From: Planctomycetota bacterium
GTDB lineage: Bacteria > Planctomycetota > Phycisphaerae > UBA1845 > PWPN01
NCBI GenBank assembly: GCA_022711465.1
Contig: JAKLEZ010000036.1
Location: 1-43,865 of the forward strand
DNA: 43,865 nt
Reading direction: 5' to 3'
Shown: piece after piece, positions 33,067-40,763 of the stretch
How the letters are laid out: every line of letters begins with the position of its first letter
Position numbering within the stretch: position 1 is the stretch's first letter
Notes under the pieces: generated by a model
Told to the model about the DNA's origin: nothing
Database searches by the model: none
What the model saw: the letters and a program-made list of their open reading frames with translations, nothing else
Made by a program: the position numbers and the translations under genes

Positions 33067-35295
33067 TCACTGGTTGAGCTGCTGGCCGATAAGCGTCGTG
33101 TACAGGCCGCCGCAACGCAGGAGCTGCTCGTGCGTACCCTCCTCGACGATCCGACCGGCGTCCATCACCACGATCCGGTCAGCGTAGCGAACCGTGGAAA
33201 GCCGATGGGCGATAACCAGCGTGGTCCGACCCGCGGCCGCCTGCTCCAGGTTCCGTTGGATCGCCCGGTCCGAGATGTTGTCCAGGGAGGAGGTGGCCTC
33301 GTCGAGAATGAGCAGGTCCGGATTGCGGAGCAGGGCCCGCGCCAGGGCGATCCGTTGGCGCTGCCCTCCGGATAGCGACATGCCGCGCTCGCCGACCTTT
33401 GTGTCGTAGCCCATGCCCATCTCGCTGATGAACTCATGGGCCCCGGCCCGCCGGGCCGCCTCGACCACCTCCTCGAACGACACCTCGGGCTCGCCCACCG
33501 CGATGTTCTCGCGGATGGTGCCGGAGAAAAGAAATATCTCCTGCGGGACGACGCCCATTCGCCGACGCAAAGCCGCCCGCGAGATCGTCCGCAGGTCGTT
33601 GCCATCTAGCGTAATCCTGCCCCGGGTGGGCTCGTACAAGCCAAGAATCAACCGGGCAAGCGTTGATTTGCCCGACCCCGAGCGGCCGACCAGGGCAACC
33701 GTCTCGCCGGCTGCGATGTCGAGATTGACCTCGGTCAGGGCCAGCTCATCCTCATCTCCTTTGTAGCTGAAGGTCACATTCTCCAGACAGATGCGCCCCT
33801 GCAGCCGCGACGGCGTGAGCAGCGTCCGGCCATTGTCCTCTTCCGGCGCAGACTCGAACACGTCATTCAGTCGATCAACGGCATTGCGCACTTCCTGCAG
33901 CTCGTCCCAGGCCACGATCAGATTGACGATCGGGGTGACGACGTTGCCAGCAATAGCAACGAATGCCAGCAGTTGGCCCGCAGTCATGGCGTGGTTCATG
34001 ACCTGGTGGGCCCCATACCACAAGAAAATGACCGCGGCGGTGGTCTGCACCAGTGTGGCCAGACCGGAGTAGCCAGTAGTGAGGTGGGCGCCTCGGCGGG
34101 CGGCGAGCAGCGAGTCGATGTACAAAGACTCCAACCGCCAGCGGACCTGCGGTTCGATGGCCATGGCCTTGACCGTACTCATGCCGGTGACCGATTCGAT
34201 GAGGTAGGTGGTCGCGTCGGTGCGGCGGGCGAACTGCTCCTTCTCGTTTCGACGCAGGGCGGGGGTGAAGGCGAACGTGAGCCCGGCAAACACCGGCAGC
34301 ACGGCAAGCACCACCAGCGTCAGACTGGGACTGTACCATGCCAACACGGCGAAATACCCGATCGCGAGGGTGGCATCCAGGGCGACGCCGGGGATAGTGC
34401 CAGCCATCGCCGCGCGGATCTTCCGGTTCTCAGACACACGGGAGACAACGTCACCGACGCGCCGAAGGTCGAAGAAGCGCATGGGCAGCCGGAACACCTG
34501 GCGAAAGAAGTCGCCGATCAGGCGGGCGTCTGCGCGGATGGACACGTGCACGAGCAGGAGCTGGCGGACGGACTTGATCATGGCCTGGAAGACCGCCACC
34601 AAAAGCATGCCCCCGAGCAGCATGTTCAGCAGGTCGACCGACCGATTCACCAGCACGCGATCGATGACCATTTGCGTGAACATCGGGATTCCCAGGCCCA
34701 GGATGCTGAGCAACAGGGAAGCAGCGAACACCTCCCCGACCATGGCGCGGTACGGACGCATGATCGGGAGGAAGCGGCGCCAGGAGCAGGTACGTGCTTC
34801 CAGCAACGTCAGGTTACGCGTGGGAACGAGCTCCAGGGCCTTGCCCGTCCAGCCGGCAAGGAACTCGGCCTTGCTAATCCGGCGGCGGCCCATGGCCGGG
34901 TCGGACACGACGACGTGGCCCCGTGCCACCTTGTAGAGCACGATGTAGTGGAAGCCTTCCCAGTGGACGATGGCGGGGACCTGGATGCCGCTCAAGGCCT
35001 CGAAGTCGAGTTGGAGCCCGCGGGCATGGAAACCGAGGGTCTCTGCCGCCCGAGCGAGCGACCACATGCTGCATCCGTCGGCATCCACGTTGGCCAGGTC
35101 TCGCAAGCGGGCAACGCCCACGGGGTGGCCGTGGTAGGCCGTGATCATCGCTAGGCAGGCTGCACCGCAGTCGGTAGCATCGTGCTGACGGATGTCCGGG
35201 TAACGCCTCAGCCAGCGTCGCCAGCGTGGAGACCGGACGGCGTGACTGGCTGACTCCGGCGGGGTGGGGGCGGTTGTGGGATTCGTAGCGATCAC
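33067..35295 (-). CDS. C39-peptidase-containing ABC exporter (PCAT) for a leader peptide
   Basis: A 742-residue bifunctional exporter. Residues about 35-160 are a C39 cysteine peptidase with the full active site: Gln37, Cys43 (QHDATDCGAAC), His116 (GFHYIVLY) and Asp132 (SDPAMG). It should cut leaders after Gly-Gly or Gly-Ala/Ser. The membrane domain spans about 190-480. The ATPase has Walker A GRSGSGKST (537-545), Gln-loop near 585, LSGGQ near 641, Walker B LLILDE (661-666) and His697. The GTG at 35295 is chosen since AGGGAG lies 6 nt upstream and the peptidase begins shortly after. The frame is open to 35469. It diverges from the precursor gene, which has a matching leader, so that peptide is its likely substrate. 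Confidence 0.88.
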   Translation of the reverse strand: MIATNPTTAPTPPESASHAVRSPRWRRWLRRYPDIRQHDATDCGAACLAMITAYHGHPVGVARLRDLANVDADGCSMWSLARAAETLGFHARGLQLDFEALSGIQVPAIVHWEGFHYIVLYKVARGHVVVSDPAMGRRRISKAEFLAGWTGKALELVPTRNLTLLEARTCSWRRFLPIMRPYRAMVGEVFAASLLLSILGLGIPMFTQMVIDRVLVNRSVDLLNMLLGGMLLVAVFQAMIKSVRQLLLVHVSIRADARLIGDFFRQVFRLPMRFFDLRRVGDVVSRVSENRKIRAAMAGTIPGVALDATLAIGYFAVLAWYSPSLTLVVLAVLPVFAGLTFAFTPALRRNEKEQFARRTDATTYLIESVTGMSTVKAMAIEPQVRWRLESLYIDSLLAARRGAHLTTGYSGLATLVQTTAAVIFLWYGAHQVMNHAMTAGQLLAFVAIAGNVVTPIVNLIVAWDELQEVRNAVDRLNDVFESAPEEDNGRTLLTPSRLQGRICLENVTFSYKGDEDELALTEVNLDIAAGETVALVGRSGSGKSTLARLILGLYEPTRGRITLDGNDLRTISRAALRRRMGVVPQEIFLFSGTIRENIAVGEPEVSFEEVVEAARRAGAHEFISEMGMGYDTKVGERGMSLSGGQRQRIALARALLRNPDLLILDEATSSLDNISDRAIQRNLEQAAAGRTTLVIAHRLSTVRYADRIVVMDAGRIVEEGTHEQLLRCGGLYTTLIGQQLNQ

Positions 35296-35901
35296 GGCGG
35301 CTCCCTGGTTGAGTTGACCCGTTGCCGCGAGCCCTTGCCCTGTGGGCGGGCCGCTCCTATCCCAGTACACCGAGAATGACTGGCTCCGCTCACGGTCTGC
35401 GCCCGCCAAGTTGACCACGGACCAAGGCCAATTGAGGCGTGAGATGTGCCCCTCGTTCCGCCCTGTCAATCGCCCCGGGCGCCATCCTTCTCTCGGCGGT
35501 TCGGCAGAAAGCTCTCGGAGTTGTTCATGTCGCCGGAATTCTCTTACTGGCCCGCTTAAAGGTACGGCCCCGGACGCCCGCGTGGCTTGACAAGGAATCC
35601 ACTTCCACAGGTTCTTGAGGAGACTCTACCGAGTCCTGTGGCCGAGCCCTTCAGGGTGTGCGGTTGGCTCGGGGGTTGCTCCTTCTGCAACCGCATTGTT
35701 GCTCAATGAGTTGATTCCGGCGCGATCGACTTCCCAAATAATCCGTGCCGCACACGTGAGCACATCCTGCGTTTGTCGGTCTGCCAGATATGAACCGAGT
35801 TTCAGGGCCCCTGGTTCTCGATTCGAGAATCCGAATTGTCGAGACGGCAGTGGGCCGTCCCGAAAAGCTGTAACGACGAACCATCAGTAAAGGAACAAAT
35901 C
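35296..35901. other. Divergent control region of the RiPP locus
   Basis: No gene is seen in this 606-bp stretch between the exporter and the precursor gene, so it should hold promoters for both directions. TTGACA occurs at 35587-35592 but without a good -10 box at the standard distance. AATAAT occurs near 35738. Neither pair is convincing. The GC content is lower near the precursor. Confidence 0.4.
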
Positions 35902-36126
35902 ATGAAGAAGAAGATGAATCTCGTCCTTCTGTCCAAGGCCGAACTCAAGGGAGTCTTGGGTTCGCGGGCCGGCGTTCTGGGTAGCTGCGCACCCACGTTT
36001 CCGTTTCCGCCCAAGGACCCCCTGCCGGGCGGCCCCATCCAAACCGGTGGGAATTCAACTTCGTATACGTGCCAATGTCGGACAGAGACCGACGGCGAGC
36101 ACAATTACGATGTGCACTGGGAGTAA
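35902..36126 (+). CDS. Radical-SAM-modified peptide precursor (RiPP) with Gly-Ser leader
   Basis: A 74-residue peptide. The leader is MKKKMNLVLLSKAELKGVLG followed by Ser21. It matches the LSKxELKxVxG(G) leader style of radical-SAM GG-type natural-product precursors and of C39-processed peptides. A second GVLGS stands at 24-28, so cleavage may occur after Ser21 or Ser28. The core after Ser28 has 46 residues: Pro-rich CAPTFPFPPKDPLPGGPIQT, then a Thr/Cys part with YTCQCRTETDGEHNYDVHWE. It has three Cys (29, 57, 59) and aromatic residues Phe33, Phe35, Tyr55, Tyr69 and Trp73 as possible modification sites. AAAGGA lies 7 nt before ATG 35902, which rules out the longer in-frame start at 35836. The two radical SAM genes follow. 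Confidence 0.85.
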   Translation: MKKKMNLVLLSKAELKGVLGSRAGVLGSCAPTFPFPPKDPLPGGPIQTGGNSTSYTCQCRTETDGEHNYDVHWE

Positions 36127-36185
36127 AGAACAGGAGTACGACCGCTAGTTTTGAGCGCTCAGGGGGGGTATGCCCCACCATCGAA

Positions 36186-36227
36186 GGAGCCATGCTTCCG
36201 CATCCTCCAAAGGGATGGAGGGGCTCC
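36186..36227 (+). terminator. Stem-loop between precursor and maturase genes
   Basis: GGAGCC (36186-36191) pairs with GGCTCC (36222-36227), with an inner CATCC/GGATG helix. It lies about 60 bp after the precursor stop and about 57 bp before the maturase start, with a C-rich 3' side and no U-run. Such partial terminators often give more precursor than enzyme transcript. That role is inferred. Confidence 0.4.
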
Positions 36228-36284
36228 CCCTCGGGCGCTTGATTGGCCTTGACGACCCCGTTCCGCTCATGAGGAGCCGGCGCG

Positions 36285-37805
36285 ATGCAATCGCTTGTTG
36301 CCTTTCAAACGAAATCGGGAAACCGCTACGTCTACGACCGACGAACCAAGAGGTTGCTGCTGTGTCATCCATTGCTCTACCTCATGGCGGAGCTCGACCG
36401 ACGCGGGATCGACGTGTCCGAGTGGTCCAAAGCCTCTCGGGAACTCCCCTTCGAGATCGGCGTATCCCCGGCCGACTTCGATGATTCCGAGATTCTCTAC
36501 TATGCCGAAGAGTGGCTGCTCCTGAAGAGGAACGACATGTTCGCTCCCATCGACGACCGGGCTCGGCTGAGTCGAAGGCTCACCGAAGAGGACGTGGCTC
36601 ATTCCCTGGCCAATACGCACCACATCTGTTTCGAAACCACCGAAGCCTGCAACCTGAACTGCAAATACTGCTCCTACGGGCAGTTCTATGCGGGCTTCGA
36701 CGGGCGAAAGAACAAGCAGCTCGACCCCGAAACCGCCAAGAGACTCTTGCATGCGCTCGAGACACGATGGAAATCCCCTCAAAACACGAACCCGGACCGC
36801 CGGATTCGCCTCAGCTTCTTCGGCGGAGAACCACTGGTCAACGCCGCCTTCATCAAGGAAGTCGTGCGTCACGCACGCGCGAGCGAGTTCCTAAGAGATC
36901 GTCTGGTGTTCTCAATGACAACAAACGGCACCTTGCTCATGCGCAACATGGATTTCCTCGTTTCGAACAACTTCTCGATCCTGGTCAGCCTGGACGGCGA
37001 TCGCAGAAACGACTCCTACCGCGTATACCACGACGGCCGATCGTCATTTGACGACGTGATGCGGAACCTCGAAACCCTGCGGGCCGAGCATCCAACATAC
37101 TTCGAGGAGAACGTTCGCTTCAACGCGGTGATGCACGACCGCAACTCGGTCGCTGAGGTTCATCAGTTTTACAGGGAGCGTTTTGGGAAGTTCCCGGCGC
37201 TTAGCGCTCTGGACACCTCCAATCTTCAACAAAGCAAGAGGAACGAATTCTACAAAATGTACCTGGACGTGGCCCGGAGCTTCGCCGAGAACGAGAACCG
37301 GAGTGAAATCGAGCAGGATCTTCACACCAACCTGCCGAGCACGAATCGGCTCATGCGCTTTGTCAACGCGCAGCTGGAATTCAGCGTCCCCAACTACCAG
37401 GATCTCGTATGGCCCAACAACGAGTCGAAGGTCTTGCCTACCGGAACCTGCATTCCGTTCTCCAGGAAGCTCTATGTCACCGCGAGCGGCAAGATCCTCC
37501 CGTGTGAAAGGATACCACATGCGTTTGCGTTTGGCCGGGTGACGGAAGGTCATCTGGATCTCGACTGCCGTTCGATCGCGGACCATTACAACAAGCTCTA
37601 CGATGAAATGACCAAGCTGTGCGCCCGGTGCTACAAGGCCAACACATGCGGACAATGTCTGTTCAAACAGATGGGTCCGGACGGTCCGAAGTGCCGCCGT
37701 TTCATGGACTACGACCGATATGCCCAGCACTTGAGCGAAGTGGTGAGTGATGTTGAGGACCGCCCGGAATTCTACTCCGAGGCCATGGACACGGTCGTCA
37801 TCTGA
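36285..37805 (+). CDS. Radical SAM/SPASM peptide maturase
   Basis: A 506-residue enzyme. The N-terminal about 100 residues (VYDRRTKRLLLCHPLLYLMA) are a likely leader-binding region. The radical SAM core starts with ETTEACNLNCKYCSYGQFY, where Cys122, Cys126 and Cys129 bind the [4Fe-4S] cluster. The SAM-contact motif GGEP is at 180-183 (LSFFGGEPLV) and later strands include VSLDGD. The C-terminal SPASM-type region holds Cys389, 407, 428, 446, 449, 455, 458 and 470 (TGTCIPFSRKLYV; LPCERI; CARCYKANTCGQC), enough for two auxiliary clusters. From memory it is closest to maturases of the GG-Bacteroidales radical SAM systems (TIGR04148-like). It probably installs a thioether, C-C or similar link in the core peptide. 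AGGAG lies 8 nt before the ATG. The next gene follows after 35 bp. Confidence 0.88.
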   Translation: MQSLVAFQTKSGNRYVYDRRTKRLLLCHPLLYLMAELDRRGIDVSEWSKASRELPFEIGVSPADFDDSEILYYAEEWLLLKRNDMFAPIDDRARLSRRLTEEDVAHSLANTHHICFETTEACNLNCKYCSYGQFYAGFDGRKNKQLDPETAKRLLHALETRWKSPQNTNPDRRIRLSFFGGEPLVNAAFIKEVVRHARASEFLRDRLVFSMTTNGTLLMRNMDFLVSNNFSILVSLDGDRRNDSYRVYHDGRSSFDDVMRNLETLRAEHPTYFEENVRFNAVMHDRNSVAEVHQFYRERFGKFPALSALDTSNLQQSKRNEFYKMYLDVARSFAENENRSEIEQDLHTNLPSTNRLMRFVNAQLEFSVPNYQDLVWPNNESKVLPTGTCIPFSRKLYVTASGKILPCERIPHAFAFGRVTEGHLDLDCRSIADHYNKLYDEMTKLCARCYKANTCGQCLFKQMGPDGPKCRRFMDYDRYAQHLSEVVSDVEDRPEFYSEAMDTVVI

Positions 37806-37840
37806 TGTGCGATTCAGCAAGGTGAGCGAGGAGGTTTCCG

Positions 37841-39133
37841 ATGCCTGAAAACGGTCGCAGCCAGTGGTTCTATCTTCACCCGCACGTTCACACGTGTGCC
37901 AAGGGGTCGTCGGGGCTGCTTCACGATCCCCTGACCGGCCACACGCTGGAGTACACCAACGAACCAGCCATCACCGAGCTGGTCGCCAGCCTCGACGGAC
38001 CGGACAATCTGCGAGTCGTCGACTATGCAGACGTATCGGTAACTCAACCGGCGGTGGCCGACTTTGTCGACCGAGTTCGGGCCCTCCACATGGGCGGTCT
38101 GATCGACAAGAAACACTCGACGGGCAAGCCGATCCAGATGACACCCAGAGCCCGTGTCCAACGAGATCCGAGAAAGGACACCCAAGACGCGGACATCATG
38201 CTCGGCGAAGCGGTCATGGGGTACGTGAAGGAGGTGACGGTTCATGTGAATCGTGTGTGTGAACTGGATTGCTCGTTGTGCACGAGCGCCTACAAGCAGT
38301 TCCGCTGCTGCACGCGAATCGAGGGGGGCAACGAAGAGCTTGATCTCGCGACGATCCGCAATCTTCTCGCGGAGTTGGCGAGTAGCGGCACGATGCAGGT
38401 CAACATGATGGGGGGGGACGTGTTTTCCTATTCACGCTTCGAGGAGCTCATCAAACTCGTGGAAGCATCTCGATTCTATGCCACCCTGCACACGCACTAT
38501 CTCAATCTGCCCGAAACGGCGGCGGCTTTGGAGATACTCGATGCCCGGCGATGGACGATGGAGCTCTTGGTGCCGATGCCGGTCGACCGGGTCCGGCTGG
38601 CTGAGGCCCTACGCAAGCTCCGCGCGGCGGAATTACCGTATATCGTGCACCTAGTCGTCGAGACCGACGACGATCTGGCCGAGGCTGAGGGACTGGTCGA
38701 CGCGCTGGGGCTCGTCGATTCTGCGGTTCGTCCGCACTTCAACGGCGAGAATCTCGCCTTCTTTGAAGAGAACGTTTTTTTCACCAAGGACGACGTGGTA
38801 GCCGCCAGGCCGAGTCCCCAGGATCTGTACGCGAGCAGCCGCACGAACCGACTGGATTTCGGGCGGCTGGTCGTGCTCAGTACGGGCGAGGTGTTCGCCA
38901 ACCCGAACAACCCGAAGCTCGGTGATCTCGCATCCACCTCGGTACACAAAATGTTGTGCCACGAAGTTCGCCGGGGAGAAAGCTGGTTCCGCACGCGATC
39001 ATGCGTCAAGCCGTGCCGGGATTGCGTCTTCCAGTGCATGTGCCCACCGATTTCAGACTATGAACATGCTATAGGGCGTAACAATCTGTGTTTGGCCCCG
39101 CCTCGGGAGGTCGGAGAACTAGGCGCCCCTTGA
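37841..39133 (+). CDS. Second radical SAM protein, related to the partner (pseudo-rSAM-like) of GG-type maturases
   Basis: A 430-residue protein. Residues 1-125 form an N-terminal domain (YLHPHVHTCAKGSSGLLHDP). It is followed by VNRVCELDCSLCTSAYKQF, a complete CxxxCxxC cluster motif (Cys140, 144, 147), with two further Cys at 156-157. The SAM-contact position reads GGDV (191-194) instead of GGEP. The C-terminus is Cys-rich and distinctive: SCVKPCRDCVFQCMCPPISD and then YEHAIGRNNLC (Cys388, 392, 395, 399, 401, 417). I recall the same ending in TIGR04150-type pseudo-radical-SAM partners, which lack the cluster cysteines, so this copy looks less decayed and possibly catalytic. AGGAGG lies 6 nt before the ATG. 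It may hold the substrate or perform a second modification. Confidence 0.8.
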   Translation: MPENGRSQWFYLHPHVHTCAKGSSGLLHDPLTGHTLEYTNEPAITELVASLDGPDNLRVVDYADVSVTQPAVADFVDRVRALHMGGLIDKKHSTGKPIQMTPRARVQRDPRKDTQDADIMLGEAVMGYVKEVTVHVNRVCELDCSLCTSAYKQFRCCTRIEGGNEELDLATIRNLLAELASSGTMQVNMMGGDVFSYSRFEELIKLVEASRFYATLHTHYLNLPETAAALEILDARRWTMELLVPMPVDRVRLAEALRKLRAAELPYIVHLVVETDDDLAEAEGLVDALGLVDSAVRPHFNGENLAFFEENVFFTKDDVVAARPSPQDLYASSRTNRLDFGRLVVLSTGEVFANPNNPKLGDLASTSVHKMLCHEVRRGESWFRTRSCVKPCRDCVFQCMCPPISDYEHAIGRNNLCLAPPREVGELGAP

Positions 39134-39164
39134 CAAAGTGAACATCCCTGGGCTCCGGACAGCC

Positions 39165-39180
39165 GGCCCATTCGTGGGCC
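39165..39180 (+). terminator. UUCG-loop hairpin after the radical SAM operon
   Basis: GGCCCA and TGGGCC pair around a TTCG tetraloop, starting about 32 bp after the stop of the second radical SAM gene. No T-run follows directly, so termination is only probable. Confidence 0.4.
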
Positions 39181-39206
39181 CGTTCGGGCTTCCGCTTTGG
39201 TCGCCC

Positions 39207-39383
39207 TCACCCCCCGGACGGAACCTGACCGATGCCGTCAGGGGAGACGCTGCTTATGGAAGGGGATGAGGCAGAATGGACGGAGGTAAAACCACATGGT
39301 CGGTTGAGGACGTGGGCGGTGAGCCCGAGGAGTGGGTTGTGGATGCGTTTCGGTTGAGCCAAAGTGAGTTGTTCAGTGGACAT
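39207..39383 (-). CDS. Small hypothetical protein
   Basis: A 58-residue protein (MSTEQLTLAQPKRIHNPLLG ... GIGQVPSGG). The main support is a very good ribosome site (AAGGAGGA) just before ATG 39383. The 42-bp repeat with its hairpin lies in the leader. No family is recognised and the C-terminal half is Ser/Pro/Gly-rich. An in-frame start at 39893 would run across the zinc-finger gene and is not credible. Confidence 0.4.
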   Translation of the reverse strand: MSTEQLTLAQPKRIHNPLLGLTAHVLNRPCGFTSVHSASSPSISSVSPDGIGQVPSGG

Positions 39384-39410
39384 GTCTTCCTCCTTGCTGA
39401 CCGTGTCAGG

Positions 39411-39452
39411 TTCCTGAGTCCGCAGGACGAATATCACGGCCGTGGCCGTGAC
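39411..39452. repeat. 42-bp direct repeat, copy 2
   Basis: Identical by eye to 1869-1910. Similarity continues weakly beyond (AGGCA, one mismatch, CCG). It sits about 255 bp upstream of the second zinc-finger gene and in the leader of the small leftward gene at 39383. Confidence 0.8.
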
Positions 39453-39707
39453 CAGGCAACCGAGTTCCGGCCGATTTGCATGTGCCGCACCGTCGCCAGC
39501 CTGAATCCCAGTCGTGCCTGCGTGGCCCGGAGCGCCCCGTGAAAGCCAGCCGCGGTAGTCAGGGAGCGTATTCGTGTCCCAATCCAAACTGGATTGTTGG
39601 TCGCTTGCGCCGTTGCCCGGCATGCCTCGACCCACGGTTGCGAACCGTTCGCTTCGTGCATATGGTGACTGTCCGGATTGTTGCATGCATCGGTGAAGGA
39701 GAATGCC

Positions 39708-39986
39708 ATGCCCCGCAAGAAAGCCGGATTCAAGTGTTCCAAGTGCGGTAAGTCGTTCAAGATGGCCATGCACCTCGGCCGGCACATGAAGACCACCCAC
39801 GGCCAGGCCAAGCGGTTGAAGGCCCAGAAGGGCCGCAAGCCCGCTGCCCGGAAAGGCCGACGTGCTGGAACTGCCCAAATAGCGGGTCTGCACGATCTGT
39901 CACTTGACCAGTTGGTCGGGCTGATTGCCGCCGCAAAGGCAGAAGCAGGCCGCCGGATGACGGAGCTCCAGAAGGCGATTCAATAG
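39708..39986 (+). CDS. Bacterial C2H2 zinc-finger protein, copy 2
   Basis: A 92-residue near-copy of the protein at 2717-2998. The finger is Cys10, Cys13, Phe17, Leu23, His26 and His31 (CSKCGKSFKMAMHLGRHMKT). The basic linker and C-terminal helix differ from copy 1 at only a few residues, with most changes in the first nine residues. AAGGAG lies before ATG 39708. DNA identity continues through the stop into TAGGTGACGGT and then ends. The duplication is recent enough to keep synonymous sites almost unchanged, and both copies look intact. The role is probably nucleic-acid binding, but no target is known. Confidence 0.85.
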   Translation: MPRKKAGFKCSKCGKSFKMAMHLGRHMKTTHGQAKRLKAQKGRKPAARKGRRAGTAQIAGLHDLSLDQLVGLIAAAKAEAGRRMTELQKAIQ

Positions 39987-40111
39987 GTGACGGTTGGGTT
40001 GCTGACGTCACCGCGCCGATATTCAGGTGACGCACATGCCTGCGAACAAGCGGCTCACTTGCACTGAGAAACGAGGCCAGAGGCAATCGATCGCGGCGCC
40101 CGCAGCGTGAG

Positions 40112-40531
40112 CTATTCCCTCCCCTCGCCAACGGCTTCCTCATCGGAATGTCCCTGTTCCTGTTCAAGCAGGATCCGCTTCAAACCCAGCCTGTCGAAGA
40201 CCTTGTCGGAGCTCAGAATTGAATGCTTCGGGCCGCAGTATGCCGCGTGGAGAGCATCGAACACACCCGCTCGCTTCGCCTTGACGTACGTTGCGGCGAG
40301 TACGAAGGTGTCGGGATTCCCTTCCAGGAGCTTGCCCACCTGGAGAGCATCGCGCACCGCCTGAACCGGATCCAGGTTCATCCTGACGGAAACAAGCATC
40401 AGTTCGATAAGGGTGGCCGGCGAGATCCAGATCTCGCCTGGGTACTTTGCCAGGAGAGCCTCCGCAGGGGCCTTGAGCCAATCCGGTTCTTTCGTCAATG
40501 CGACGATGAAATCGGTATCAGCGTAGACCAA
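40112..40531 (-). CDS. PIN-domain toxin (VapC-like)
   Basis: A 139-residue PIN-domain protein. The acidic site is visible: Asp5 (VYADTDFIVALTK), Glu43 (ATLIELM), Asp92 (FDALHAAYC) and Asp109 (LSSDKVFDR). VapC-type proteins are Mg-dependent RNases that cut tRNA or rRNA and are held in check by the co-encoded antitoxin. The start must be the TTG at 40531, because a stop codon lies just upstream in frame and GAGGTGA precedes it by 6 nt. It overlaps the antitoxin gene by 14 bp, typical of such pairs. The acidic C-terminal tail (EQEQGHSDEEAVGEGRE) extends beyond the usual domain. Confidence 0.8.
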   Translation of the reverse strand: MVYADTDFIVALTKEPDWLKAPAEALLAKYPGEIWISPATLIELMLVSVRMNLDPVQAVRDALQVGKLLEGNPDTFVLAATYVKAKRAGVFDALHAAYCGPKHSILSSDKVFDRLGLKRILLEQEQGHSDEEAVGEGRE

Positions 40532-40763
40532 GCATGCTCACCTCTTTCTCCGCCTGCTCCTGAATGGCCTGCTTGATCTCTTCCATGGACATGCCCTGCA
40601 GCGGTTTGCCCCATTGCCGCAGGTCCTTCACCGGATCATCGGGCACCGGCAGCAGCACAAGCTCGCCCGGTGCCTCGACGATGAAGAACCTCTCGCCGTA
40701 GCGGCGCCTCACCTCGGAACTCAGCTGCAGCCGTCCCTTCTTATCGCACTGTGCGGTCATCAT
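40518..40763 (-). CDS. AbrB/MazE-like antitoxin
   Basis: An 81-residue protein whose N-terminus has the swapped-hairpin DNA-binding pattern of AbrB/SpoVT antitoxins (CDKKGRLQLSSEVRRRYGER then FFIVEAPGELVLLPV). A toxin-binding helical tail follows (MSMEEIKQAIQEQAEKEVSM). It should repress its own promoter and neutralise the overlapping PIN toxin. ATG 40763 has GAGGTGA just upstream and suits the family's start. A longer start at 40850 (GGAAGGTG upstream) adds 29 residues, MMTEENAVGGQPETDKYLNS and on, and sits right after a hairpin shared with the gene at 1671, so it cannot be excluded. Confidence 0.7.
   Translation of the reverse strand: MMTAQCDKKGRLQLSSEVRRRYGERFFIVEAPGELVLLPVPDDPVKDLRQWGKPLQGMSMEEIKQAIQEQAEKEVSMLGLR

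Noticed and set aside
33973..35154. Rightward 393-residue frame inside the exporter gene
   Set aside because: It is antisense to the ABC membrane domain and rich in His/Gln/Glu from complementary codons, with no family resemblance.
35587..35615. TTGACA as a -35 box of the precursor promoter
   Set aside because: No acceptable -10 sequence 16-18 bp downstream, and it would leave a leader of nearly 300 bases. Not listed as a promoter.
35836..35901. N-terminal extension of the precursor peptide from an earlier in-frame ATG
   Set aside because: No ribosome site precedes it, while AAAGGA sits correctly before ATG 35902, and leaders of this type start close to the LSKxEL motif.
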